Assembly (NCBI RefSeq): GCF_030813715.1
Contig: NZ_JAUSUZ010000001.1
Location: forward strand, 8,414,501 to 8,478,500
Source: Catenuloplanes indicus
Lineage (GTDB): Bacteria; Actinomycetota; Actinomycetes; Mycobacteriales; Micromonosporaceae
Direction: 5' to 3'
Length of the DNA stretch: 64,000 nt
A model generated the notes under the pieces. That model was given only the letters and a program-made list of their open reading frames with translations, was not told the origin of the DNA and ran no database searches. Shown here piece by piece: positions 1 through 8,098 of the stretch. Each line of letters starts with the position of its first letter. Within the stretch, counting starts at the first letter, position 1. Both the position numbers and the translations under genes were made by a program.

Positions 1-216
1 AGCGGCCCGATGATCCTCTCGCTGGTCGCGGACCTGCCCGGCATCACGGCCGTCCCCGCCGCCGACATGCACGAGGCGGTACGGATCGGCCGGGAGCGGA
101 CCGCGGCCGGCGGTGTGGTGCTGATGTCCCCGGCCGCGGCCAGCTACGGGCGGTACGACAACTACGCGCACCGCTCCCGGGTCTTCCGCGAGGCGATCGA
201 GGCGACGCGGCCGTAG
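1..216 (+). CDS. murD: MurD-type ligase, C-terminal end (partial)
   Basis: The frame is open from the left edge and ends at 216, giving the last 71 residues of a protein whose start lies outside the window. The ending carries the signature of the Mur ligase C-terminal domain, a segment like VLMSPAAASYGRYDNYAHRS followed by VFREAI, which in MurD (UDP-MurNAc-L-alanine:glutamate ligase, cytoplasmic peptidoglycan precursor synthesis) closes the substrate-binding domain. The fit to MurD is good, but a MurD2-type L-glutamate ligase, known from some bacteria with MurL, would look the same here. No MurL-like gene follows. Only the C-terminus can be judged. Confidence 0.78.
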   Translation, partial: SGPMILSLVADLPGITAVPAADMHEAVRIGRERTAAGGVVLMSPAAASYGRYDNYAHRSRVFREAIEATRP

Positions 217-324
217 CGCACACGATCGTGTACGCGGGGTGAATGAGGTCCCGCTCACGATTCGATCTCCGCGGAACGGGCACTGAAGTGGTCAGAGCAG
301 ACAACTCACGTGGAGGTTAACGCG

Positions 325-675
325 ATGACCAGCAGCCTTGTCCACGACACTCCCGGCACCACGAACGGGACGGGCGACACGAGCCGCGTCAGTCAGGCCG
401 TCGCCGCCACCCCCGAGGCGGCCCGCAAGACCGGCGCCGCGATCCGCCGCAACCCGAAGCCGGTCGCGGCCGTCGTGATCGTGCTGGCCGGCGCGGCCGC
501 GGCCGTGATCCGCATGCGGGCGATGCGCAAGCCGCAGACGCGCACCCAGCGCATGCGCGCGGCCGTGACCACGCTGCCGTCCCGGATGCGCCGCACGCCG
601 ACGATGACCAGCCGGATGGCGGGCAAGCTCGGCCGCGGCAAGCCGTCGATGACGCAGCGACTCGGCCTGCGGTAG
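325..675 (+). CDS. small single-pass basic membrane protein, unknown
   Basis: A 116-residue protein starting at ATG 325, chosen because GGAGG at 312-316 sits 8 bases upstream; an in-frame GTG at 310 has no such site. Residues about 40-60 (VAAVVIVLAGAAAAVI) form one hydrophobic helix. It is preceded by a Pro-Lys-rich linker and followed by a very basic tail rich in Arg, Met and Thr, suggesting a cytoplasmic nucleic-acid- or lipid-facing tail. A strong hairpin at 691-720 closes the transcription unit, so the gene appears monocistronic. I do not recognise the family. Confidence 0.7.
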   Translation: MTSSLVHDTPGTTNGTGDTSRVSQAVAATPEAARKTGAAIRRNPKPVAAVVIVLAGAAAAVIRMRAMRKPQTRTQRMRAAVTTLPSRMRRTPTMTSRMAGKLGRGKPSMTQRLGLR

Positions 676-690
676 TCGTTGCGCGTATTG

Positions 691-720
691 CGGCACCCGG
701 CCCTGGCAGGCCGGGTGCCG
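691..720 (+). terminator. hairpin terminator after the 325-675 gene
   Basis: CGGCACCCGGCC (691-702) and GGCCGGGTGCCG (709-720) form a perfect 12-bp stem with a 6-base loop, 15 bases after the stop codon. There is no T tract, as is common in actinomycetes. Confidence 0.7.
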
Positions 721-779
721 TGCGCTTTCCGGCCGCCGCTGTGGAGGCCGTGCGGTGACGTCCGGCGGGCCGGGGATCC

Positions 780-1775
780 TCAGGCGCGCGTGGACATGCC
801 GGGCGGGGTGACCGGGTCGAGCAGCCGCTCCGCGCCGGTGACCAGGCGCCGCATGGAGAGGATCGCGGAGCGGATCTCCTGTAGGTAACGGTCGGTCGCG
901 GTCGCGGTCGGTGGCTGCGGCGGCACGGCCCGCGCCGGGTCGAAGCCGACGGTCTCGATCTCACAGCGGTACGGCAGGCCGAGCGTGCGGATCGCGTCGC
1001 AGTGCTGGAACGGCACGTAGATCGGGGACGTGACCACCAGGATCCGGTCACCGGGACGCACGGCGAAGCGGCGGGCCCAGAACTCGTACGTGTCCGGCGT
1101 GTGTGCCCGGCGTTTCTCCGGCTCACTCGACGGCGCGGCGAGGACGTGCACGGCCGGCGGTGCCGCCGGGAAGGTGCGGACCGCCCAGGAGTCGTGGCCG
1201 ACCGGGCCGTCCGCGCACTCGACCACCGGATCCGCCGTACGGCCGAAGCTCGCCCGGACCGCCACCTCCATCGCGTCGACCTCGTGCACCGCACCGGCCA
1301 GGCCCGGCTCGGCGCGCTCGGCCGCGGACAGCGGCCGGAAGCTGCCGAGCGCGGCCACCTGAGGGGCGTGCACGCCGGAGCGCAGCAGGCCGGCCGTGTG
1401 CGCGACCCGCTGCAGGCAGGCCCGCCCGAGGCCGCCGAGGACGAGCACGTGGTCGTACCGCCGGTGGCGCGGCGGGCGGCCGTCGGCCAGGCCCAGCGCG
1501 GTGGCCGCGTCCCGTACCGTGGTGGTGGTCCCGGGGGTGAAGTCCGGCGGCCGGACCTGGTCACGCTCGACCCCGCCGGCCCGCCGGAAGTCCCAGTGCG
1601 CCGCGGAGAAGTCGTCGAGCCAGCCGAGCAGCCGCTCCACCCCGGCCGTCGGCAGCGCACCGCCGAACGCGGCGACCAGATCCCGCATCGGCGGCGCCGT
1701 CACCCACGACCGCACCTGGTCAGCGATCAGCTCCGGTTCCCCGGACGGTAACGGCACGGTCGCGTAACGGGCCAC
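780..1775 (-). CDS. hypothetical protein, possibly DUF218/ElyC-like fold
   Basis: A 331-residue protein read leftward from GTG 1775; AGGAGG lies three bases upstream, closer than usual. Residues around 115-125 read YDHVLVLGGLGRACL, a beta strand followed by a Gly-rich turn. Later come ILVVTSPIYVPFQHCDAIR and a C-terminal helix YLQEIRSAILSM. This strand-Gly-turn plus ILVVTSP arrangement recalls DUF218-type proteins, but it is only a resemblance. The NADAR gene at 1811-2350 is upstream on the same strand, 35 bases away, so the two may be cotranscribed. No signal peptide or membrane segment is evident. The function is unknown. Confidence 0.65.
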   Translation of the reverse strand: MARYATVPLPSGEPELIADQVRSWVTAPPMRDLVAAFGGALPTAGVERLLGWLDDFSAAHWDFRRAGGVERDQVRPPDFTPGTTTTVRDAATALGLADGRPPRHRRYDHVLVLGGLGRACLQRVAHTAGLLRSGVHAPQVAALGSFRPLSAAERAEPGLAGAVHEVDAMEVAVRASFGRTADPVVECADGPVGHDSWAVRTFPAAPPAVHVLAAPSSEPEKRRAHTPDTYEFWARRFAVRPGDRILVVTSPIYVPFQHCDAIRTLGLPYRCEIETVGFDPARAVPPQPPTATATDRYLQEIRSAILSMRRLVTGAERLLDPVTPPGMSTRA

Positions 1776-1810
1776 GGTCCTCCTTCGTCGGCAGACCCCG
1801 ACGACCCTAA

Positions 1811-2350
1811 TCAACGGGTACGACGACCGGCGCCTCGGACACGGCGATCTTCCGCCGCGGACATCCGTTCCGCGTCCGTGCCGTGCGGTATCCGTCTCCG
1901 GATGTCGTCGTCGGCGGTGCGTAGCTGGGTGCGGGTGCGCATCAGGATCCGGCCGAGCCGGTTCTTGCCGGTGCCGGTTCGGCCCCGTCCCCAGTAGTGG
2001 TCGGTGCCGGTGTCCTCGACGATCTCGGCGTCGCCGGTGTCGAGCAGGACGGCGCGGATGCCGGGGTGGGCGGTGAACTTGGCCGTGACGGCGCGGCGCA
2101 TCACGTCGTCCTTGACCCGGTCCCAGTCGCGGCGCAGCGGGCGGGAGCGGTCGCGGCCGAGTTCGGCGGCGCGCAACGGGGTGGCCGCCCGGCGGATCAG
2201 GTCGGCGTGGCGGGTGCCGGCGTACTTCTGGGCCTGGAAGTAGTGCTCGGACGTCGGCCATCGGTGACCGTCGAGGTCGAAGCCGTGCGGGGAGAAGTTG
2301 GAGAAGCAGCCGTACGGCACGTCGTCGGCGCCGTAGAAGTAGATCGTCAC
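1811..2350 (-). CDS. NADAR (YbiA-like) domain protein
   Basis: A 179-residue protein from GTG 2350, where the conserved fold begins (TIYFYGADDVPYGCFSNFSP). Longer in-frame starts only add unconserved sequence. Family signatures are FSNFSPHGFDLDGHRWPTSE near residues 13-32, the helix HYFQAQKYAG, and HYWGRGRTGTGKNRLGRILM near residues 120-140. NADAR proteins are N-glycosidases: some act on riboflavin-pathway intermediates (YbiA), others on ADP-ribosylated nucleobases, and they occur in NAD/ADP-ribose conflict systems. No partner ADP-ribosyltransferase is visible nearby, only the unknown gene downstream. The strand-to-helix order and length match the single-domain family. The tail after about residue 145 is Arg-rich and unconserved. 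Confidence 0.82.
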   Translation of the reverse strand: MTIYFYGADDVPYGCFSNFSPHGFDLDGHRWPTSEHYFQAQKYAGTRHADLIRRAATPLRAAELGRDRSRPLRRDWDRVKDDVMRRAVTAKFTAHPGIRAVLLDTGDAEIVEDTGTDHYWGRGRTGTGKNRLGRILMRTRTQLRTADDDIRRRIPHGTDAERMSAAEDRRVRGAGRRTR

Positions 2351-2526
2351 CGTGGCCTCGCGGGTATGGGGGGCGATCCACACGGTGGCACACACGGACG
2401 AAGCGGCAACCGATTTTGCCCGGGTGCCCGCCCTGCCGATCGCCGAGGTTTGACAGCCGGGGTCACGATGCCGGGACGCTCGCCCGCGGGCCGTGGTCAT
2501 CGTCGGTGACGAACGAGGAGTTGGTG

Positions 2527-3330
2527 GTGTTCCGGTTCAGGAAGAAGGATGCGGACGACCGCACGCGGATCGATCGCGCACTCCGCCGGCCGCGGGAGCC
2601 GGACTACGTGCGGGCCGCACTGAAATGGCGGCTCCTCGACGATCCGTGGCGGTCGTGGCTGCGGCGCTCGGACGCCGGGGTGGACCTGTTCAACCGGTGG
2701 CACGAAGCCGGCGAGCACGTCGCGCTGCTCGGCGAGGCCGCCTATCGGGAACAGCTCGTGCGAACGCTGTCCCGCGCGGTCCCGCGGGACTGTGCCGCGG
2801 CCCGGTTCGGCTGCACCCGGCGAATGGACCGGGCCTGCCGGAATCCGGAGATCTGCGCGCAGGACCCGCTTCCCGGCACCGGTGCGGCGGTCCATCGGGA
2901 AGGTCCGGTGCCCGGCGGATGTGACCACTATGTCGGCTGGTGGGGCGACTCGTACGGGTTGCGGGTCGCGTTCAGCGCCGGTGACCGGCATCGCGCGGTG
3001 CAGTGGGACCGGAAACTCTGGATCGACGGTGCCCCGATCGCGGCGGAGCAGAGCCTGGACGAGTACGGGGCCTGGCTCGACGAGCGGTTCTTCGTGATCC
3101 TGGCGGAGGGGCCGGACGATCATCCGGACCAGGCGTACATCTGGGATTCACCGGTCTCGGCCATCCGGTCGCTGGTCGTGCACGACGCCGACCGGGCGGC
3201 GACGCTGGTTCTCGTGCCCACGGCCGGGGAGCGGTGGACGAACCCGACGGTGGTGCGGGACGGGGACGTGCTGCTGGTCCACCCGGACCGGGACGGCGGC
3301 GCCGCGGACCGTACCCTGCCGGTCTACTGA
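2527..3330 (+). CDS. hypothetical protein
   Basis: A 267-residue protein. I chose GTG 2527 because GAGGAG at 2515-2520 lies 6 bases upstream; adjacent GTG 2524 and TTG 2521 are alternatives. The N-terminus is basic (FRFRKKDADDRTRIDRALRR). A central segment has three Cys close together (RDCAAARFGCTRRMDRAC, then CAQD), and the C-terminal half is a mixed beta region with WGDSYGLRVAF and VLVPTAGERW. No signal peptide or membrane segment is seen. The family was not recognised. The gene converges with the SDR gene, with a bidirectional hairpin between them at 3353-3384. Confidence 0.65.
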   Translation: MFRFRKKDADDRTRIDRALRRPREPDYVRAALKWRLLDDPWRSWLRRSDAGVDLFNRWHEAGEHVALLGEAAYREQLVRTLSRAVPRDCAAARFGCTRRMDRACRNPEICAQDPLPGTGAAVHREGPVPGGCDHYVGWWGDSYGLRVAFSAGDRHRAVQWDRKLWIDGAPIAAEQSLDEYGAWLDERFFVILAEGPDDHPDQAYIWDSPVSAIRSLVVHDADRAATLVLVPTAGERWTNPTVVRDGDVLLVHPDRDGGAADRTLPVY

Positions 3331-3352
3331 TCGTGCCGGTACCCGTGCGGGC

Positions 3353-3384
3353 GCTTCCGGGGTGGCCGCGGACACCCCGGAAGC
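3353..3384. terminator. bidirectional hairpin between convergent genes
   Basis: GCTTCCGGGGTG (3353-3364) pairs perfectly with CACCCCGGAAGC (3373-3384) across an 8-base loop. It lies between two convergent stop codons (3330 and 3394), so it can end transcripts from both sides. Confidence 0.75.
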
Positions 3385-3393
3385 ACCGGTGGT

Positions 3394-4155
3394 TCAGCCC
3401 AGGCGGGTGGGCACGACCGTGATGTCGGCCAGGTTGACCCGGGCCGGTACCGCCACCGAGTAGGCGATCGCGTCCGCAACGTCCTCCGCCGTGATCGTCT
3501 CCAGCGCGGCCCGCATGTCGTCCAGGCCGGTCCGGGTGGCCTCGTGCGCCATGTCGGCACCCAGTTCGGTGACCGCGAACGCGGGCGCGACGTTCCGTAC
3601 CCGGACGCCGCGGGGGCCGAGCGCGGCGCGCAGGTTGCGGGTCAGCTGGGCGACCGCGGCCTTCGTCGCGCCGTACACGGGATAGTCCGCGAAGATCACG
3701 TCCGCGGCGATCGACCCGACGTTGACCAGATCCGCGCGCCGGCCGTCACCGGCCGCGGCCAGCAGGTCGTCGGCGAAGACCCGGCCCGTCGTGATCAGTC
3801 CACGCAGGTTCACGTCGATCATGCGATCCCACTCGGTCGAGTCCGCCTCCTCGAACGGCGCGCCGAGCATGATCCCGGCATTCGCCACCACCAGGTCGGG
3901 GCGGCCGAGCCCGGCGCGGATCGTGTCGGCCGCGGCCGCCATCGCGTCCCGGTCGGAGACGTCCACCGGCACGGCCAGCGCGCGGACCCCGCTGGTCTCG
4001 CCCAGCTCACCCGCCAGCTTCTCCAGCCGCTCGGCGCGCCGCCCGATCAGGGCGACGTCCGCACCGCCCTCCGCCAGGCGCTGGGCGAGAGCCGCGCCGA
4101 TCCCCGCGCTGGCCCCGGTGATGACCGCAATCCGTCCCGTCAGCATCTCACTCAT
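3394..4155 (-). CDS. short-chain dehydrogenase/reductase (SDR)
   Basis: A 253-residue classical SDR. The NAD(P)-binding motif is TGASAGIG near residue 13, NAG is in LVVANAGI, the catalytic Ser is in NVGSIAADV, and YGATKAA supplies the Tyr-x3-Lys pair. It should be a soluble NAD(P)-dependent oxidoreductase; RRAERL after the second strand hints at NADP preference. The substrate cannot be read from sequence. The start at ATG 4155 has no Shine-Dalgarno sequence but sits 7 bases after TAGATT (4168-4163), consistent with a leaderless transcript; a second ATG 9 bases later is possible. The gene stands alone. Confidence 0.88.
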   Translation of the reverse strand: MSEMLTGRIAVITGASAGIGAALAQRLAEGGADVALIGRRAERLEKLAGELGETSGVRALAVPVDVSDRDAMAAAADTIRAGLGRPDLVVANAGIMLGAPFEEADSTEWDRMIDVNLRGLITTGRVFADDLLAAAGDGRRADLVNVGSIAADVIFADYPVYGATKAAVAQLTRNLRAALGPRGVRVRNVAPAFAVTELGADMAHEATRTGLDDMRAALETITAEDVADAIAYSVAVPARVNLADITVVPTRLG

Positions 4156-4162
4156 GTCACCG

Positions 4163-4168
4163 AATCTA
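4163..4168 (-). promoter_or_regulatory. -10 element of a leaderless promoter (SDR gene)
   Basis: TAGATT read leftward, followed by 7 bases and then ATG 4155. No ribosome-binding site lies between, so transcription would begin at or next to the start codon. No clear -35 was seen. Confidence 0.5.
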
Positions 4169-4275
4169 TGAAGGCTTCCGGCCGCCAGGGAGGCTGCGCT
4201 GCACCCACCCACCGAGGGCCGCACGAACGTGACGTGGCCACACCGGAAGCGGGCACATGGGTGGTGATCGGCGTT

Positions 4276-4336
4276 TTCGTCAGGTAAGCATTTCGTCAGG
4301 TAAGCATTCGTCAGGTAAGCATTCGTCAGGGAAGCA
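4276..4336. repeat. 15-bp tandem repeat, four copies
   Basis: The unit TTCGTCAGGTAAGCA occurs at 4276-4290, 4292-4306 and 4307-4321, and once with one change (T to G) at 4322-4336. One extra T separates copies 1 and 2. The last unit contains the stop codon of the 4326-4730 gene, so the array extends outward from the end of that gene. Confidence 0.9.
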
Positions 4337-4730
4337 GCAGTGTGCCGGCGGTGATCAGGGTGGGGACTTTGAGGATCTCCAGGGCTATGTAGATCAGGTG
4401 GGCGCGTGAGCGGGGGGCGGGCTCGCCGGCCAGGACGCGGTCGGAGCGGCGGGTCAGCGTGGGGCGGACGGCGCTGATCTGGACGGTCAGGATCACAACA
4501 GCGCCGGCGAGCGCGGTCAGGGCGGCCGGGGTGGTGCCGGTGATCACGGCGGTGAGCAGCGCGGCGGTGGCGAGGGTGACCTCGGCGATGTTGAGGGCGC
4601 GGAAGACGAGGCGGCCGATGCCGAGGCCGATCGGGAGGGTGACGCCGGGGGCACGGAATTTGAGGGGCGCCTCGATGAACGAGATCGCGATGACCATGCC
4701 GAGCCAGACGAAGACGGCGGCGGCGCTCAT
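4326..4730 (-). CDS. four-helix integral membrane protein, unknown
   Basis: A 134-residue protein from ATG 4730, which overlaps the ferredoxin stop by ATGA, so the two are translationally coupled. It is mostly four hydrophobic helices: [17 protein letters not shown], a Gly-rich segment around [37 protein letters not shown], and the last, [20 protein letters not shown]. The FIEAPLKF segment after helix 1 and the Pro-Arg cytoplasmic loops suggest a compact quinone- or heme-protein-like bundle, but this is inference. The coupling to a ferredoxin hints at a redox role. Its stop codon lies within the last unit of a 15-bp tandem repeat (4276-4336). Confidence 0.72.
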   Translation of the reverse strand: MSAAAVFVWLGMVIAISFIEAPLKFRAPGVTLPIGLGIGRLVFRALNIAEVTLATAALLTAVITGTTPAALTALAGAVVILTVQISAVRPTLTRRSDRVLAGEPAPRSRAHLIYIALEILKVPTLITAGTLLLP

Positions 4731-5068
4731 GAGCGGGGCGGCAGCGCGGCCACGAACGGCGTGTCGGACGGGACCGGGCCGATCTTGGCGGCGCCGCCGG
4801 GGGAACCGATCGGGGTGTCGCGGCCGGGGAGCGTGTCGGTGAAGAACGCGGCGTTCTCGGTGGCGTAGGCGGTCATCGAGCCGGGCAGGTCGTCCTCGTA
4901 GAAGATCGCCTCGGTGGGGCAGACCGGCTCGCAGGCGCCGCAGTCCACGCACTCGTCGGGCTGGATGTAGAGCGTGCGGCCGCCCTCGTAGATGCAGTCC
5001 ACCGGGCACTCCTCGACGCACGCCTTGTCCATGACGTCGACGCACGGTTCCGCGATCACGTAAGCCAT
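4727..5068 (-). CDS. fdxA: 7Fe-type ferredoxin
   Basis: A 113-residue ferredoxin from ATG 5068. Eight cysteines (9, 17, 21, 25, 40, 43, 46, 50) form the C-x7-C-x3-CP and CxxCxxCxxxCP patterns typical of actinobacterial [3Fe-4S][4Fe-4S] ferredoxins, with the usual C-terminal extension ending near [10 protein letters not shown]. It carries electrons in the cytoplasm, often to cytochromes P450 or other oxidoreductases; no such partner is next to it. It is the first gene of a pair with the membrane protein (ATGA overlap). A palindrome in the 63-base divergent gap to the HTH gene suggests shared control. Confidence 0.92.
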   Translation of the reverse strand: MAYVIAEPCVDVMDKACVEECPVDCIYEGGRTLYIQPDECVDCGACEPVCPTEAIFYEDDLPGSMTAYATENAAFFTDTLPGRDTPIGSPGGAAKIGPVPSDTPFVAALPPRS

Positions 5069-5083
5069 GCGGCCGAGTTTATA

Positions 5084-5098
5084 CAAAAGTCGCTTGTG
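5084..5098. promoter_or_regulatory. imperfect palindrome between ferredoxin and regulator genes
   Basis: CAAAAG (5084-5089), a 3-base centre, and CTTGTG (5093-5098) match as inverted halves at 5 of 6 positions, within an AT-rich stretch of an otherwise GC-rich window. It lies in the 63-base divergent gap. On the minus strand TATAAA lies 9 bases before ATG 5068. A regulator bound here could control both genes. The operator role is inferred. Confidence 0.5.
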
Positions 5099-5131
5099 AA
5101 AAATCCGCCGGGCCCGTGTGAGAATGACGCC

Positions 5132-5773
5132 ATGAGTGAGCCCGCGGTGCGGCGCCGGGAGGTGCTGGAGCTGCTGCGTGCGACGGCCGGGCCGGTCAGC
5201 ATCGGTACGGTCGCGGAACGGCTCGGCGTCCATCCGAACACGGCGCGGTTCCACCTGGAGACGCTGGTGCGGGCCGGGCATGCGGACCGGGTCAGCGGCG
5301 TGCCGGCCGGCCCGGGGCGGCCGCCGCTGCTGTTCACGGCGCGACGGCAGATGGACCGGGGCGGGCCGCGCAACTACCGGGTGCTCGCGGAGCTGCTGGC
5401 GGACGATCTCGCGCGGGCCGATGATCCGATCGCGGCGGCGCAGGACGCGGGGCGCCGGTGGGGCAGCCGGGTGGCGGACGACGTGCGGGTGGCGGACGGG
5501 ACCGAACCGGCGATCGTCTGGCTGCACGACATGCTGGACGACCTCGGGTTCGCGCCGGAGGAGCCGTCGGTGGCCGGGCGGGGCGGCGAGATCGGGCTGC
5601 GGCACTGCCCGTTCCTGGAGCTGGTCGACACGCACGGCGGCATGATCTGCGCGCTGCACGAAGGGCTGCTGGAGAGCGCGATGGACGGGCTGACCGCGCC
5701 GGTCGCGGTGGACGGGCTGACGCCGTTCGCCACGCCGGACCGCTGCCTGGTCACGCTGCGCCTGGAGGACTGA
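5132..5773 (+). CDS. HTH regulator with C-terminal Cys/His metal or Fe-S motif
   Basis: A 213-residue protein. The N-terminal winged helix-turn-helix spans about residues 8-70 ([20 protein letters not shown], then GPGRPPLLF). The C-terminal part has [16 protein letters not shown] followed by ALHEG, a Cys-x-rich motif seen in ArsR/SufR-like regulators that sense iron-sulfur clusters or metals. It is divergent from a ferredoxin operon and a palindrome lies between, so it probably controls that operon and itself. The start at ATG 5132 has no Shine-Dalgarno sequence; GAGAAT lies 6 bases upstream, as in leaderless genes. The ligand is inferred, not shown. Confidence 0.8.
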   Translation: MSEPAVRRREVLELLRATAGPVSIGTVAERLGVHPNTARFHLETLVRAGHADRVSGVPAGPGRPPLLFTARRQMDRGGPRNYRVLAELLADDLARADDPIAAAQDAGRRWGSRVADDVRVADGTEPAIVWLHDMLDDLGFAPEEPSVAGRGGEIGLRHCPFLELVDTHGGMICALHEGLLESAMDGLTAPVAVDGLTPFATPDRCLVTLRLED

Positions 5774-5850
5774 CCGAGACCCACTACGCGGGGTGACCGC
5801 CGCAGAAGGCTGTCGGACCCCTCGGCTAACCTTGTCCACCGGCGCGGAAG

Positions 5851-5882
5851 GTGACGGGGGTGAAAGGTGACGGGGGTGAGCG
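5851..5882 (+). repeat. 16-bp tandem duplication abutting a start codon
   Basis: GTGACGGGGGTGAAAG (5851-5866) is followed by GTGACGGGGGTGAGCG (5867-5882), 14 of 16 identical. The GTG start of the kleisin-like gene follows at once. The G-rich core of the second copy is the only candidate ribosome-binding site, and the first copy duplicates it out of phase. Confidence 0.85.
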
Positions 5883-7379
5883 GTGTCGGTGCAGGTCGAG
5901 ACGGGTGCGGGGGATCCCGGGGCGCTGCGGTCGCCGTCGGCGGAGGCGTCGATGCGGGCTCGGTGGCGGGCGCTGGTGCTCACCGATCCGGTGGCCCGGC
6001 TGGTGCGCAACGCAGCCTTCGCGAACGTCGACGACCGGCGCTTCGACCTGCGGCAGCTGGCGCTCGCGGCGGTGGACATCGCGGTCGCGTCGATGGGGTT
6101 CGCCCGCCAGATCACGCTGGGTGAGCTGCTCGACTCGATCGCGGAGCTGGCCGTGCGGATGGCGCCCGGCGCCCCGCGGGACGCCTGCGCCGAGGCGGCC
6201 CGTTGGGTGATCAAGGGTCTGCTGAACGATGCGGAGGGGCAGCGCGCGTTCGTCTACGCGTTCACCGACGACGACGGGCGGCGCGAGGAGTTCGCGTTCA
6301 AGCTGCTCCAGCTGCAGGACAGCCCGGACGGCGCGATCGTGCAGGCGTCGCCGCAGGCCGTCATGCTCTATCTCAGCGGCCTCGACCTGGACGTGGACGA
6401 CGCGGAGGCCGCGTTCTCCGTGGTGCTGCAACGGCAGCTGCGCGACCGGCGGTTCGAGGCGGCCGGGCGGACGGCGGCCCAGGCCGAGCGCGTGTCGGTG
6501 GCGATGGCCGCGTCGTTGACGGAGCTGATGGAGGCGACCCGGCGGGACGTGCGCGCCGTCGACTGGGCGGTCGACGTGCCGCGCCGGCTGGAGCGTGCCC
6601 GCGAGCACGTCGAGTCGCGGGTGGCCGAGGACGCCGAGGTGCTCAACCACGTCGCCGCCGGGATCGACACCGAGACCGACGCGGCCGTCCGGCAGGCGTC
6701 CGGCGAGCTGGTCGAGACGCTGCGCCGGATCCGGCAGGTGCACCTCGACCTGGCGTCCCGCGTGGGTACGGCGCACACCGTCTTCATCCAGGCGCAGCTG
6801 AGCCAGGTGTTCGCGCGTCCGGTGCACCTGCGGCTGCTGGACCCGGAGAAGGAGCTGTTCCACCCCGTGCTGCGGCTGCCGGACCGGGACGCGCTGCCGG
6901 TGATCGAGGCGTTCGGCGACCGGGTGCTGGGCCTGCGCGTGCCGCGGCTGCTGCACCTGGACAGCCTGGTGGACACGCTGCTGGCGCCGCCGCGCGCGCC
7001 GGAGCCGGACGACTTCGACCCGGAGCGGCCGGGTGAGACCGCCGGGGTGGACCTCCAGTCGTACCCTCCGATGGTCATCGAGGCGGCGTCCCGGGTGCTG
7101 CGCGCGGCCAGCGACGCACCGCGGCCGCTGTCGTCGCTGCTGTCCGACGTGGACCTGGCCGAGGGCGACGCGCAGGATGCGATAGAGTTGATCTTGCTGT
7201 CCGCTTTGTGGGCGTATGCGCCGGACGGCGTCTCCGAGGAGCCGGAGGACGACGACGGCCTGGCCGCGCTGGTCGCGTCGCTGGCCGTGGAGCGCGGCGA
7301 CGACGTGCTCGACACGCCGGTGGCCTGGGGCGACGACCTGCTGGTCCGGTTCCTGCGGGAAGAGGAGGAGTCGCGGTGA
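5883..7379 (+). CDS. kleisin-like subunit of a MukFEB/Wadjet-type SMC complex
   Basis: A 498-residue acidic, largely helical protein, first of three overlapping genes. It has an N-terminal helical domain ([23 protein letters not shown]), a central long-helix region around residues 200-290 ([20 protein letters not shown] and [18 protein letters not shown]) resembling the middle domain of MukF/JetA, and an acidic C-terminal winged-helix-like part. Length and position match JetA/MksF, the kleisin that bridges SMC heads. No enzymatic motif is seen. The assignment rests on layout with its neighbours more than on recognised motifs. GTG 5883 has only a weak G-rich ribosome site and overlaps the next gene by GTGA. 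A possible -10 (TAACCT) lies at 5827-5832. Confidence 0.7.
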   Translation: MSVQVETGAGDPGALRSPSAEASMRARWRALVLTDPVARLVRNAAFANVDDRRFDLRQLALAAVDIAVASMGFARQITLGELLDSIAELAVRMAPGAPRDACAEAARWVIKGLLNDAEGQRAFVYAFTDDDGRREEFAFKLLQLQDSPDGAIVQASPQAVMLYLSGLDLDVDDAEAAFSVVLQRQLRDRRFEAAGRTAAQAERVSVAMAASLTELMEATRRDVRAVDWAVDVPRRLERAREHVESRVAEDAEVLNHVAAGIDTETDAAVRQASGELVETLRRIRQVHLDLASRVGTAHTVFIQAQLSQVFARPVHLRLLDPEKELFHPVLRLPDRDALPVIEAFGDRVLGLRVPRLLHLDSLVDTLLAPPRAPEPDDFDPERPGETAGVDLQSYPPMVIEAASRVLRAASDAPRPLSSLLSDVDLAEGDAQDAIELILLSALWAYAPDGVSEEPEDDDGLAALVASLAVERGDDVLDTPVAWGDDLLVRFLREEEESR

Positions 7380-8098
7380 CGGTGCCGCTGGAGGACGTGC
7401 GCGCGGCCGCGGAGCTGGTCGCGTTCGGGCTGCGGGCGGGCGCCCGGCCCACCGACGCGAACCCGTACGGCGTGCTGCTGGAACGGTTCCGCAGCAACAC
7501 CGGCTTCCGGGACACGGTCGAGGCGGTCGCGGGCGGGCTCGGCCTGACCGTGCTCGGCGCGCCCAGCCGCGGCGGCATCGTGCTCACCACCCAGCCGAAC
7601 AGCGTCTTCGCGGTCCGGATGAGCGACCTGCGCAGCACCGCGATGAACCCGGACGACAAGCTCGTGGCCGGCCTGATCGTGCTGGGCATCGCGGCGTACG
7701 CGTTCCCCCGCCAGCTCGACCTGGACAGCACGGACGTCAAGATCGTGGAGGTGGCCGCGCTGGACGCGTTCGTCCGGGACGCGATCGAGGCGGTGTCCGC
7801 GCTGCCCGGCGAGGAGGACACGGTCGACGGGCAGGCGCGGATCGCGGCGAACGTCTACGCGCGGATGCCGTCGTTCAAGCCGAAGGACCGGCAGCCCGGC
7901 CCGGCGCGCGGCTGCACCCAGTTCGCGATCGCGGAGGTGCTCGGCTGGCTGGTCGAGCGCGGCGCCGCGCGCGTGATGCCGCAGATGGGCCCCGCGTCGT
8001 ACCAGCTCACCGACCGCTTCCGGCTCCTGGTCGCGGACGTGGCCGGCGGCGAGGCCCTGGCCGCGCTGCGCGCCCACCGGCAGCGGGTCGTGGCCTGA
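7376..8098 (+). CDS. KITE-like (MukE/JetB) subunit
   Basis: A 240-residue protein from GTG 7376, with GAGGAG 5 bases upstream; the start overlaps the previous stop (GTGA) and its own stop overlaps the next start (TGATG). It looks like two winged-helix units: residues about 25-75 (YGVLLERFRSNTGFRDTVEA, then GGIVLTTQPNSVFAVR) and 165-240 (CTQFAIAEVLGWLVERGAAR, YQLTDRFRLLVADV). This is the expected architecture of MukE/MksE/JetB, which bind kleisin and DNA as dimers in the SMC complex. Tight coupling implies fixed subunit ratios. No catalytic residues are evident. Confidence 0.68.
   Translation: MTVPLEDVRAAAELVAFGLRAGARPTDANPYGVLLERFRSNTGFRDTVEAVAGGLGLTVLGAPSRGGIVLTTQPNSVFAVRMSDLRSTAMNPDDKLVAGLIVLGIAAYAFPRQLDLDSTDVKIVEVAALDAFVRDAIEAVSALPGEEDTVDGQARIAANVYARMPSFKPKDRQPGPARGCTQFAIAEVLGWLVERGAARVMPQMGPASYQLTDRFRLLVADVAGGEALAALRAHRQRVVA

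Noticed and set aside
2416-2526. Longer start for the 2527-3330 gene
   Set aside because: The extra codons overlap the divergent NADAR upstream region and lack coding character; GAGGAG supports 2527.
8098-8098. Upstream extension of the SMC reading frame to 7216
   Set aside because: The extension is antiparallel in composition to real protein and lies within the KITE-like gene. The TGATG overlap at 8096-8100 gives the natural start.
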